The notes below the pieces were generated by a model that saw only the letters and a program-made list of their open reading frames with translations, ran no database searches and was not told where the DNA came from. A stretch of 64,000 nt of DNA, from the NCBI GenBank assembly GCA_951799425.1, contig OX637409.1:14764960-14828959 (forward strand). Direction: 5' to 3'. Numbering within the stretch: position 1 is the first letter of the stretch; every line of letters starts with the position of its first letter. Origin of the DNA: Ilex aquifolium (taxonomy: Eukaryota > Streptophyta > Magnoliopsida > Aquifoliales > Aquifoliaceae). The translations under genes were made by a program, and so were the position numbers. This document shows positions 46,510 to 56,345 of the stretch, one piece after another.

Positions 46510-47207
46510 TAGGTCTGTCAAAATCTGACACAACCCGATTAACCGACACGAATTAAGCGGGTTTGAGTGAGATCTTAACGAGTTTGGATGGTAAACGGGT
46601 TGATCCGCCAAACACGTTTAATAAACGGGTCGTGTTCGGGTGAGACAAGTCAAACCGTTTATCACATGTTTACCTGTTTAAATAAAATTAATATAATAAT
46701 AAATTAATAATTATTTAAAAAAATTAGCCAGAAAAAAGAAGAAGTAAAGAAATCAATACAAAAAAAAAAAGTAAAACAGTAGTTCAAAAACAACGGAGGG
46801 GAGATGGGGAGATGGGGAACAGTTCAAAGACAAAGGCAAAACAATGCCTTTTGTTTTTGTCCCACATCGGCAAATGAAGGGAGATGGGGAGGGCTGACTT
46901 GCCTATAAAAGGCAGTGGCCTCTTGCCTTTTTTTTTTTAGCCTTCAAGTCTAATTTTTATGTGAGATTTGACTAGAAATTCCTCTTTTTTAAAACAAGTG
47001 GAGTATTAAAATTTGTTGATATAATTTTTTTTAAATTAAACGGGTTAAACGAGTCATGTCGTGTTACCCATTTATTAAACGGGTTGTGTTCGTGTTGGGA
47101 TTTTTCACCCGTTTATTAAACGTGTCGCGTATGAGTTTACATGTTTTTCACCCGTCCCCGTTTAACCTGACACGTAACCGTTTAACCCGACACGTTTGAC
47201 ACCCCTA
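46510..47207 (-). mobile_element. hAT-type non-autonomous element, copy 1
   Basis: The perfect 8-bp target duplication ACGCTTAC (46502-46509 and 47208-47215) is the hAT signature. Terminal inverted repeats are TAGGTCTGTCAAA and, on the other strand, TAGGGGTGTCAAA. The interior is non-coding, with many copies of CGGGTT/AACCCG and TTAAACGGGT words near both ends. It matches 56489-57207 in reverse complement; orientation is assigned relative to that copy. It disrupts the Helitron-like CCA array. Confidence 0.9.
46859..46910 (+). promoter_or_regulatory. snRNA-type promoter pair (USE plus TATA) inside the hAT element
   Basis: GTCCCACATCG (46859-46869) matches the plant U-snRNA upstream sequence element RTCCCACATCG. 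TATAAAA (46904-46910) follows after exactly 34 bp. In plant snRNA genes a spacing of about this size is associated with RNA polymerase II. No snRNA sequence is recognisable downstream. The second hAT copy keeps the same spacing. Confidence 0.5.
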
Positions 47208-47863
47208 ACGCTTACCACTGTCGTCATTCGCCACAACCCATCACACTGTCGCCTAGAAGCACCCATCGTCATCCACCACCACCATCATCACTACCCACCA
47301 CCACTGTCGTGGGTAGTGATGCACCATCACCACTGCTAACCACCATCACCGTCGTCTACCACCACCCACACCCACCACCACCATCGTTGTCACCCACGAC
47401 TGCCATTACCATCATCGTCACTCAAAACCCACCACCACCACCATCACCATCACCATCACCATCACCATCGTCACCCACGGCTGCTACCACCACTACGGTC
47501 ATCGTCTTACCCACCACAACCATCACCGTCTCCCATCATCACCACTGTCGCCCACCACCACTATCATCGTCACCCCCACTACAATCGATGCTTAAATTTC
47601 TTTATCTCTCATCTATGTTTGTAATTTGATTTTAGGTGTGAATACAAATATGTTGACTTTTTTTTTATTACTCCGTGCTTTCAAGCACGGAGAATAACTA
47701 GTTTTTTTATAATGATACTTGACGAGTCCAAAATTAACTGGGTCAAGCCCAATTTAAATGAACTAAGAAAGTCCGAAGGAAGTTCCAAATCAAAGCTGGG
47801 TCAACCCATCTATAAGGATGCCAAAGCACCAAATGAAGCAAGAGGCCAGCACCAGGACCAAGG

Positions 47864-47952
47864 GGGCGCCGCCCAAGGCCCCTAGGAGGGCGCCGCCCAA
47901 GGTCCCCAAATGGGCGCCGCCCATAGGGTCCCTTAGGGCGCCGCCCATAGGC
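47864..47952. repeat. GGGCGCCGCCC repeats in the LTR
   Basis: Four GGGCGCCGCCC units spaced by about 25 bp lie upstream of the TATA box. An identical cluster is at 53157-53245 in the 3' LTR. Variants (GGCGGCGCCC) recur in the internal purine-rich array at 52400-52620. They are CpG-rich and palindromic at the GGCGCC core. Confidence 0.8.
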
Positions 47953-48252
47953 AGCCCCTTGAGCCCTCTTTCGTCCTCCTCCGTTGTCTTCCCCTCAGTC
48001 CACCTCAGTGCCATGGGAATGACTCCGATGCAAGTCCAAACGAACGTGGCCCACTCCAACTCAAGTCAAGACAGGTCAAGACCAATCCAGCTGGGAGTAC
48101 TCCTCCGAAAGAATTGGGGCACGAGGGAGAAATCATCGGGATGAAGATTGAGAAGATCAAGTCCTACCAAAATAGAACTTTCCAACATGGTAGAGTCCTA
48201 CCATAACTGTACTTACTAAATTATAGTGACCGCCTCACCGCCTCTCCCAACC

Positions 48253-48260
48253 TATATAAA
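48253..48260 (+). promoter_or_regulatory. TATA box of the gag-only element
   Basis: TATATAAA lies within the 5' LTR, with pyrimidine-rich sequence downstream. It is conserved in the 3' LTR near 53546. Likely the core promoter for the gag RNA. Confidence 0.55.
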
Positions 48261-48732
48261 TGTAAGTCCTCTCCATATGAAGGGGACATCTAAGAACCTC
48301 TGCACACCTGGAAACCCCTACACTTACCCTCAAACACACTGCTATCTCTCTAGAAGCACTGTAACTCCGATATACACCGTCCGGTGACATGTTCATCACC
48401 TTCTTGAGACCTTTACACCTTGAGCTCTCTACACACACTACACCTCTCTCCACCGAGAGCTTTGTCTCTCTACACCAAGTCTCTCTCCCTCAATGCACTG
48501 TAACTCTCCGGAGTACCATTATTCATCAATAAAGAACACCAGGCCACCGCTGCCGTTCCCGATAGTGGACGTAGGTCAACCGGACCGAACCACTATAAAT
48601 CTCTGTGTTGATCTATTATTTACTGCTTTGCCATTGATTGTCATTGATTGCCTATTAATTGCTTATTAATCATACCCGTACACATTCTTGACTGTTGATC
48701 TTGCACGAAGACCAATTTGTGCATCATCAGTT

Positions 48733-48750
48733 TGGTGTCGTCTGTGGGAA
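48733..48750 (+). promoter_or_regulatory. Primer-binding site of the gag-only element
   Basis: TGGTGTCGTCTGTGGGAA starts three bases after the LTR end. It is a variant of the TAT-type primer site seen at 27797. Confidence 0.8.
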
Positions 48751-48787
48751 CGACTAAGTTTCTACTATTTTCCTACTCTTTCAATCC

Positions 48788-50323
48788 ATGACAATCACTA
48801 CGAGATCGAGGTCTCAACAACCCGGAGACAACAACCCGGCCCCCCGGGAGGAGGTACCACCTCCCCTCGCACCATCGGAGCCGTCTGCTACGGCAACCCC
48901 CGTCGTCGGGCAACAGCTCCTACAAACCATGCAGCAGTTGGTAAACCAGAACCAGCAGATCATCCAACTCATGCTCTCCCAAGGAGGAGTCCCACTCCCT
49001 CCACCAAGAGAGGAACAACCTGTTCCTTCTGGGCATCAGGAAGCCCCTCGCCAGAATGCCCCAAGGCCATACCAAGGCGCACCTCGCCCAGCAGTCCCAC
49101 CTCAGCGCGCAGGGAGTTCATGTGTACCCCCTCCACACGTACCTGCGCAAGAGCACTAAGACGGAGAAAGCCAATATGGAGACCACGAAAACCAGTACCA
49201 CCACCCAACAGAGGATGTCCCCAACCACTGGGAAGAGAAAATCAGGGAGGTACAAAACCAACTCGGTGATGCCCTCAATGCTATCAAGGCACAGGCGCCG
49301 GAGACCTTGGACTACCTGGTAAGACGTACCGACACTCCTTTTATTGCTGATATAGTAAATTACCCTCTGCCCTCGAAGTTTAAGATGCCTACCATCGAGA
49401 TCTTCGATGGCACCAAAGACCCTCTAGACCACTTGGACACCTATAAGTCCCTCATGCAACTCCACAACGTGCCTGAGGAGATCATGTGCAGAGCTTTCCC
49501 TACCACCCTTAAGGGGTCCGCCCGCCAGTGGTTCTCCAAAATCAAGTCTTCCTCCATCCACTCTTTTGCAGAGCTGAGCAGGTCATTCGTCTCCCACTTC
49601 ATTGGGGGACGCCGCCATCAGAAACCAGTGACCCACCTGCTCACCATCAAGCAGGACAGGGATGAAAGCCTCAAAGGCTACCTTGTCCGCTTCAACAAGG
49701 AGGTCCTCCAGATTGAGGAGTCAGATGACAAGGTAGCCCTGGCCGCCTTCATCGCCCGCCTTCGCACCTCCAGTTTCATGTTTTCTGTCCTCAAGAAGCC
49801 GCCCTCCAGCATGCCCGAGCTGCTGTCAAGGGCCCAAAAGTATATAAATGCCGAGGACGTCACCAAGGCCCGTCGAAGTGAGTCCTCCCGAGGAGGAGAG
49901 AAAAGGAAGGACACTCGCGAGGACAGGTGGGAGATAGAAAACAAAAGAAATAGGACGGAGGGAATCTCTGTCAAGGACCGCCTCGGTCCTCCACCTCTGA
50001 GAGAGCGACAACCTTTCACACCACTCAACGCCTCGGTGGAGCACATCATATTTCAGATATAGGATGACCCCACGCTCCGCTGGCCCGAAAAAATGAAGTC
50101 ATCCCCAAACCGTAGAAATCCTAGCAGGTACTGTCGCTTCCACCGCGACCATGGCCACGACACTGACGACTGCTTTGATCTCAAAAGGCAGATCGAGGAG
50201 CTCATACAGCGTGGCCACTTGAGGCAGTACGTTGCTGGTAGAGGACAAGTCCCGCCACCTGGTCGGGACCAGGATGACAGAGAACACCAGCAACCCCTCG
50301 GAGAAATCCAGACGATCGCCTAA
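48788..50323 (+). pseudogene. gag of the gag-only element, with two in-frame stops
   Basis: One reading frame runs from ATG 48788 to the TAA at 50321, about 511 codons, broken only by TAA at 49157 and TAG at 50060. There is no frameshift. The N-terminus is Pro/Gln-rich. The retrotransposon gag domain spans about 49380-49790, including FDGTKDPLDHLDTYKSLM, CRAFPTTLKGSARQWF, FVSHFIGGRRHQKP, and ESLKGYLVRFNKEVLQIEE. The C-terminal YCRFHRDHGHDTDDCFDLK (about 50130) is the TAT-type knuckle. With readthrough or in a stop-free sister copy it could make capsid protein. No pol follows. Confidence 0.9.
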
Positions 50324-50525
50324 GGGCTAGGAGGAGGTGACTCCAACTTCAACAGGGAAGTCTTGGCCCACCTACGGGACACCAAACACCTAAAGATTTT
50401 ATCTGTCCTTTATTAGTTGATTTATTTTTTTTTTATTTGTTATTTTATGAAACAAAATTCTGCCAAGATTATTGTGTCCAGAATTATTTTGCTTTCCTAA
50501 AATTTACAAACAGCTCCCAGCAGAG

Positions 50526-50935
50526 CAGTCGCCCAGACGAGGGGTCTCGCCCTCTCCACCTTGGGCGCCTCCCATGATGCCGCCTAGACAATGGGACTCG
50601 CCCTCTCCACCTTGGGCGACCCCATGATGCCAACGAGGGGTCTCGCCCTCTCTCACTAGGCACTCAGCACCAGGCGCCCAATCTCAGGCGTCCAGCAGTA
50701 GGCGCCCTACCTCAGGTGCCCAATCTCAGGCGCCCAGCGCCCAGCAGCAGGCACCCCACACTAAGCACCCAGCAGTAGGCGCCCTACCTCAGGTGCCCAA
50801 TCTCAGGCGCCCAGCGCCCAGCAGCAGGCACCCCATACTAAGCACCCAGCAGTAGGTGCCCAGCACCAGGCGCCCAATCTCACGCGCCCCACACCAGGCA
50901 CCCAGCAGCAGCAGGGGCCCACCAGGCACCCAGCT
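50526..50935. repeat. GGCGCCC-rich tandem repeats
   Basis: CAGGCGCCCAAT/AGCACCCAGCAGTAGG-type units fill this stretch. One 77-bp unit is clearly tandem (about 50694 and 50771). Upstream, GGGGTCTCGCCCTCTCCACC repeats at 50540-50660. The stretch lies between gag and the antisense exon. Confidence 0.75.
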
Positions 50936-51249
50936 CCTCAACATCATCTCTCATCTCCTCCATCTCTATGGAGTGAGCCTCTGGCCTAGTAGCTCTCTCA
51001 AGTGCTACTCAAAGGTCAGCCTCAAGTTGAGCAGCCCTTTCATACGCTAGCCTCAACTTCTCAGCGGCATCCTCTCGTGCCTGCCGCTCGAGCCTTAACA
51101 GTTTCACGGCATCCTCTCGTGCCTGCCGTGCAAGCTACACGACATCCTCTCGTGTCTGTCGCTCAAACCTTAACTACTCTTTAGCAACCTCATGTGCCCG
51201 CCTCTCTGATGCCTGGACATCGAGCGCCTTCTTGATCTTCAGCGTATCT
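50881..51249 (-). pseudogene. Last exon of a decayed antisense coiled-coil gene in the gag-only element
   Basis: On the minus strand a pyrimidine-rich tract ending TTTACAG (about 51266-51250) is followed by a frame reading TLKIKKALDVQASERRAHEV, then RQAREDAVKLLRLERQARED and AAEKLRLAYERAAQLEADL. About 115 codons carry only three stops and a strong heptad-like Lys/Arg/Glu/Leu pattern. Three copies of a roughly 50-bp unit (AGGCACGAGAGGATG) encode the repeat QAREDA. Position and strand (antisense, between gag and 3' LTR, acceptor before a coiled-coil exon) parallel the spliced antisense genes at 58252-62991. Upstream exons are not found. Confidence 0.6.
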
Positions 51250-51351
51250 GTAAACAAGCAGGCAAAGCAGCAGTCACCTATAGGCATTCAAAACCAAAAG
51301 TATAAAGAAAGAAAGCCAAGTACAAAGCCAAAGAGGAGTGCGGGACACACT

Positions 51352-51770
51352 TAGTAAGCCTCTGCTACGGCAGCCATCACCCGAGACTATACGTAGCTCG
51401 GCCTATGACTCTGTTCTCGCGCAAGTAGTCACCTAATAAGCCTCTGTTACGGCAGCCATCACCCGAGACTATACGTAGCTCGGCCTATGACTCTGCTCTC
51501 GCGCAAGTAGTCACCTAATAAGTCTCTGCTACGGCAGCCATCACCCGAGACTATACGTAGCTCGGGCTATGATTCTGCTCTCGCGCAAGTAGTCACCTTG
51601 AAAGCCTCTGTTACGGCAGCCATCACCCGAGACTATACGTAGCTCGGCCTATGACTTTGCTCTCGCGCAAGTAGTCACCATGAAAGCCTCTGCTAAGACA
51701 TCCATCTCCCGAGACTATACGTAGCTCGGCCTATGATCATGCGGCTCTCTCATGGGACGTCCACAGCTCT
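51352..51770. repeat. Five tandem copies of an 82-bp repeat
   Basis: TCTGCTACGGCAGCCATC-type starts lie at 51361, 51443, 51525, 51607 and 51689, exactly 82 bp apart. Each unit contains CCCGAGACTATACGTAGCTC and CTCTCGCGCAAGTAGTCACC. The fifth copy is degenerate. No coding sense is apparent; it may serve as leader or promoter DNA for the antisense gene. Confidence 0.9.
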
Positions 51771-52359
51771 GACTTTGCTCTCATGCAAACAGTCTGCCTC
51801 TCTCCAGGTAATCATGTTAGATATTTTAATGTTGAAATAACATTGTTTTTGTCAGGCACACTTTTCAAACTCAGGCCGTCCGCATTGGAGTCTCAACTCC
51901 TACAGCAGTACAACAGCTAACTCTAGTATACACAGAAGTCCCAGTTTGGGAAAGAGTGGGGGCACCACCGGGTCCCATCTCCCGGGAAACAACCCAGCAA
52001 TCGAACCCTAACCGAGAAGCATTGGGGGCATAAAATATCGGTCTCTTGAGAAGAGGAAAAAACTCCACTCTAAAAGCAAAGAGAACCTCCACCGTGGCCC
52101 ATGCATGCCAGACAGCACCAACCAGTGCCCAATCTCCTCCTAGTGCCGCCCAGCTCTCCTTCTCGCTCAAAGGAGGCGCCCAAAGCCGTTTGCAATGCTC
52201 CTGCCTCGCCTGTCAAGCTGGCGCCGCCCAACAAGTCTCCCCCTACATTTTATTTCATACAGGGGTCCACGACAAAGAAGGAACCGCCCAGCAAGGCGTT
52301 GGCGTCGCCCATGGGGATGAGTTCTCCCATCTTGCCAAAGTCCCTCCTCACTTTGCAAA

Positions 52360-52826
52360 AAAAAAAAAAAAAGAGAAGAGAAGACAAGAGTCCACGCCCA
52401 AGAGGGCGGCGCCCAAGCAAAAAAAAAAAATTAGAATGCAGGGAGGGCAGTGCCCAAGCAAGGAAGAAGACAAAAAAAAAAAAAAAAAGTGAGAATGCAG
52501 GGAGGGCGGCGCCCAAGCAAGGAAGAAAAAAAAAAAAAGAGAGAGAGTGCAGGGAGGGCGGCGCCCAAGCAAGGAAGAAAGAAGAAGAAAAAAAAAAAAT
52601 GAGAGGACAAGGAGGCGGCGCCCAAGCCCAGACCAAGAGAGAAGAAAGAAAAAAAAAAAAATAAAGAAGAAAAGGTGAGGCCAGGAAGCCAAGACCAAGA
52701 AAGAAGCAAAAAAAAAAAAAAAAAAAAAAAAAAAGGAAAGGCCAGGAAGTCAACGCCCAAGACAGAAGGAAGAAAAAGAAAGAAAAAAAAAAAGTAGAAG
52801 GAGGGCCCGCGCCCAAGAAGAAAATA

Positions 52827-52850
<24 letters not shown>
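52360..52850. repeat. Poly-A/purine-rich array with GGCGGCGCCCAAGC units, ending in (TA)n
   Basis: Units of GGAGGGCGGCGCCCAAGCAA plus GGAAGA and long A-runs repeat about six times (52395-52680). A-runs of 25 or more follow (52708-52734), and then a (TA)n tract near 52830-52852. Lys/Glu-rich and Phe-rich frames on the two strands are artefacts of composition. Confidence 0.8.
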
Positions 52851-52860
<10 letters not shown>

Positions 52861-53000
52861 TTATCCGATATCGATAAATTCAGCAGGTCTCCGAAGATAA
52901 AAAAACACCGTGAAAAACAAGAAAATTTTTACTCACTCAAGTGAAGACGAAGCACATGCCCTCAACCCCTTCCTCTCAAAAAAAATCAGAGGCTTGGGGC

Positions 53001-53012
53001 ATGGGGGGCAAA
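53001..53012 (+). promoter_or_regulatory. Polypurine tract of the gag-only element
   Basis: ATGGGGGGCAAA directly precedes the 3' LTR start TGACGAG. The right-hand TAT element has the same GGGGGGCAA core in its tract at 57615. Confidence 0.8.
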
Positions 53013-54012
53013 TGACGAGTCCAAAATTAACTGAGTCAAGCCCAATTTAAATGAACTAAGAAAGTCCGAAGGAAGTTCCAAATCAAGGCTGGATCAACCC
53101 ATCTATAAGGATGCCAAAGCACCAAATGAAGCAAGAGGCCAGCACCAGGACCAAGGGGGCGCCGCCCAAGGCCCCTAGGAGGGCGCCGCCCAAGGTCCCC
53201 AAATGGGCGCCGCCCATAGGGTCCCTTAGGGCGCCGCCCATAGGCAGCCCCTTGAGCCCTCTTTCGTCCTCCTCCGTTGTCTTCCCCTCAGTCCACCTCA
53301 GTGCCATGGGAATGACTCCGATGCAAGTCCAAACGAACGTGGCCCACTCCAACTCAAGTCAAGACAGGTCAAGACCAATCCATCTGGGAGTACTCCTCCA
53401 AAAGAATAGGGGCACGAGGGAGAACTCATTGGGATAAAGATTAAGAAGATCAAGTCCTACCAAAATAGAACTTTCCAACATGGTAGAGTCCTACCATAAC
53501 TGTACTTACTAAATTATAGTGACCGCCTCACCGCCTCTCCCAACCTATATAAATGTAAGTCCTCTCCATATGAAAGGGACATCTAAGAACCTCTGCACAC
53601 CTGGAAACCCCTACACTTACCCTCATACACACTGCTATCTCTCTAGAAGCACTGTAACTCCGATATACACCGTCCGGTGACATGTTCATCACCTTCTTGA
53701 GACCTCTACACCTTGAGCTCTCTACACACACTACACCTCTCTCCACCGAGAGCTTTGTCTCTCTACACCAAGTCTCTCTCCCTCAATGCACTGTAACTCT
53801 CCGGAGTACCATTATTCATCAATAAAGAACACCAGGCCACCGCTGCCGTTCACGATAGTGGACGTAGGTCAACCGGACCGAACCACTATAAATCTCTGTG
53901 TTGATCTATTATTTACTGCTTTGCCATTGATTGCCTATTAATTGCTTATTAATCATACCCGTACACATTCTTGACTGTTGATCTTACACGAAGACCAATT
54001 TGTGCATCATCA
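53013..54012 (+). mobile_element. 3' LTR of the gag-only element
   Basis: It aligns with 47720-48729 almost base for base. It lacks one 10-bp unit in the TTGATTGTCATTGATTGCC region near the end and is followed by the duplication ATACT. Confidence 0.92.
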
Positions 54013-54017
54013 ATACT

Positions 54018-54989
54018 ATCTCGACTTTTTTAATTTAGTGCGTTAACTTTTAGATTGTGTTCCTGTTGCAATCAATCGTTACTGACAAGCTAGAAAGGTG
54101 TTGATGCCATGGAAGATTGTTTCAAAAGTATTTGATTTATTATGATGCCAACAGAAGTATGTTGTAATGGACAAAAATGACCTCACATTGAGACATTAAA
54201 TGACTGAGATACCTTCAACTAAAATTCAAATGCAAAAACAACTCTTGCTGCCATGACCATTGCAACAGTGCACCCTCCACCCAACCCCACAACTGCAAAT
54301 TCAGCGATGCAGTCATGACCCAACCACGCAAATCTTCTCCATCATCTTTCACAATCTCATATCCATCAACCTTTGCCTTCATCGCTTCCAACCAACCAAT
54401 CCTCCCTCTGCTCCAAGTCGAATTCCCCACTTTTACTCTGCGCCTGTAAAGCCTTAAATGCTTTCCCTTCGACACCAACAATATCTTGATTCCACCTAAC
54501 AAGTTCCTAATTTCATCACTTCAATGACATTAAACAACACTTCAATTATTGTCTATGGAATTGGAAGTTTGATCAAGTCCATAATTACACATGTTCACAA
54601 TATCCAGGGTTATCTGAGTGATAATGTGTTGAAGTTGATAGTGTTTGTACCACAATTAGTTGATGGTTGGATATTTAGGAGACTCATGCAGAGTATTTTT
54701 TACTGTCTGTGAGGCATATGGTTCTTTGTAAGGTTGCTTGAATTGATTTTCTTGAGATTGGGAATGGAGCAGTGGTTGAGACTTGTTTGGGATCAGGGAC
54801 TCTGTTGAATTTTGTATGTGTGTGAAATTGGATAAAAATGTGTTTCGAGATTCTCTCTTTTGGATTGGGTGTGTATGTGTGACAAATTGAATTTTGGGCA
54901 TACCTTTGAGGTGGTCGTGATGGGTGGGTAATGTATGTGTTTGGGGTGGGGTTTTCTTGTTTTCTTGTTTTTTGTTTTTTAGTGGTTGT

Positions 54990-55022
<33 letters not shown>

Positions 55023-55941
55023 GGTGTTGTAGTCGTTCAGTGCTCTGACCTGAGTTTTTTTTTGGGTTAGAATTACATATGTTGCAAAGCAGAAGCGTAG
55101 AAAAGTAGTTTAAATCCATTACGCCCATTACATAAAAGCACTGCTAGGAGGTCTCAGTATATCTTCAAAAAATACAAGAGATGTTTTTATGATTGGAGTA
55201 ATCTGTTAAGGGGTGTGAGCCTTATTTTAAAATATATAACAAAGTCAATCGACTCAATCCAATAGTGTAAGATAAGAGCACTGTAATCAAATCTAGGTAT
55301 CCTGAAAAGAACAATTATAATTAATTAGAGAGAATTACACTCCGACTTCCTGAGATTTGTCACTTAATCACTTAGACCCCTGACATTTAAAATATTACAT
55401 ACAGACCCCCTGAAGTTTGTGCGCGCGTAACACTTAGACCCCTACTGTAAATATATCTGTTAATAAATTACACTTAGACTCCCTTGAAGTTTGTAAGTAT
55501 ATAATACTTAGACCCCTTAAGTTTAAAATATTATACTTAGACAAAAAAATACTCTAATCAAATATAGAATATAAAATCTAGGTATCCTGAAAAAGAACAA
55601 TTATAATAAGTATGCTACAATATTAGTCTAACCAAATATAATGATCGTGAAAAAATCTAATAACATTACCAAACAACAAATGCCTCCATCAAAAAAAAAA
55701 CAAAAAAACAAAAATTATAAATAATAAAATTGATATCTAAAGCCTATAAAATAAATAAAAAGATATCTAAAGTACATGCGCAATAAATGAGTTAGGAATT
55801 TTTTTAGTATTGTGGCATTGGCTCCATTAAATTACTTGTTCCCTTGATTCCTTCATTTTAGTGGTGCAGTTCTATCTCATTGTAGTTGCTTTAGTAAGAA
55901 ATTGGACCTCCTGATTTAGAAACAGAAATCTGAAAATGTAC
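54018..55941. other. Intergenic DNA with a poly-G run and small repeats
   Basis: No gene is supported. A run of 32 G lies at 54990-55021. At about 55330-55550 an ACTTAGACCCC..GAAGTTTG motif repeats four or five times, like fragments of a terminal-repeat element. Frames at 54215-54502 and 54260-54457 overlap on opposite strands and show no family motif. Confidence 0.4.
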
Positions 55942-56345
55942 CTGGAGCTGCGTATCCAGTGGTTCCCTTGACACCAACAGAGCTAAATTGACTCAAGACA
56001 GCATCTATGCCAGAATTTGAAAGGAGCTTCGCCAAACCAAAATCACTTAGGTAAGCAGTAAAATCACTATCAAGTAGAACATTGCTTGGCTTTAGATCAC
56101 AGTGAATGACTGCTGTTTCGCAATGTTTGTGAAGATAATGCAATGCAGAAGCCACATCTATCGCAATGTTTATCCTCTGGAGAAGATTCAAAATTTTCAA
56201 CTGTATTTGACTACTTTCTCTATGCAGCCAGTTTTCTAAGCTCCCATTTGGCATGAACTCATATACCAGAGCTTTGAAATCATTGCGCTTGATGGTGTTT
56301 TCTACTGAAGCTGAGCTATGAGTATGGATAGGCGTGAAATTCAAT
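55942..56345 (-). pseudogene. LRR receptor-like kinase fragment (kinase subdomains, XA21/EFR-like)
   Basis: The minus-strand frame encodes the middle of a plant receptor kinase domain: KALVYEFMPNGSLENWLH, INIAIDVASALHYLH, then the catalytic loop VIHCDLKPSNVLLD and SDFGLAKLL. The Cys before the catalytic Asp marks a non-RD kinase, as in the LRR-XII immune-receptor group. The exon ends at a proper donor (GCTCCAG|GTACAT at 55942/55941), where these genes usually have an intron. The 5' side (LRRs, membrane segment, N-lobe) is cut off by the LTR beginning near 56345. No second kinase exon is found downstream. It is a truncated gene remnant. Confidence 0.85.

Larger units (their letters stand above)
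45820..47701 (+). mobile_element. Helitron-like copy with CCA-type repeats, copy 2, split by a hAT insertion
   Basis: The CCA-type array runs 45820-46501 and resumes at 47216-47590 after the hAT element. The tail matches copy 1. The end is textbook: a perfect 10-bp stem CTCCGTGCTT/AAGCACGGAG with a 2-nt loop (47671-47692), then AATAA and CTAG (47698-47701), followed by T. The 5' end was not located, and no Rep/helicase is present, so it would be non-autonomous. Confidence 0.6.
47720..48729 (+). mobile_element. 5' LTR of the gag-only element
   Basis: It begins TGACGAGTCC and ends GTGCATCATCA. It contains four GGGCGCCGCCC-type palindromic units near 47864-47950 and a TATATAAA box at 48253-48260. 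Frames across it (for example 47818-48144) are LTR by-products duplicated in the 3' LTR. Confidence 0.92.
47720..54012 (+). mobile_element. Gag-only TAT-type element (TR-GAG-like), target duplication ATACT
   Basis: Complete boundaries: ATACT at 47715-47719 and 54013-54017, LTRs of 1010 and 1000 bp, primer-binding site at 48733, and polypurine tract at 53001-53012. The internal region holds a gag gene with two premature stops, followed by 2.7 kb without any pol. That space is filled by several tandem arrays and a decayed antisense coiled-coil exon. The LTRs differ by eye at roughly 2% of positions plus a 10-bp indel, so the insertion is young relative to other elements here. Confidence 0.9.

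Noticed and set aside
47818-48144. 108-codon frame, repeated at 53111-53437
   Set aside because: It lies within the LTR, covers the GGGCGCCGCCC repeats and TATA-upstream sequence, and has no known protein similarity.
51361-51770. CRISPR-like regular repeats
   Set aside because: The units are contiguous 82-bp tandem repeats without unique spacers, in a plant retrotransposon; the 55-bp array at 63120-63500 is also not CRISPR.
52101-52816. Lys-rich and Phe-rich frames over 100 codons on both strands
   Set aside because: They arise from poly-A/purine-rich repeats and overlap each other on opposite strands.
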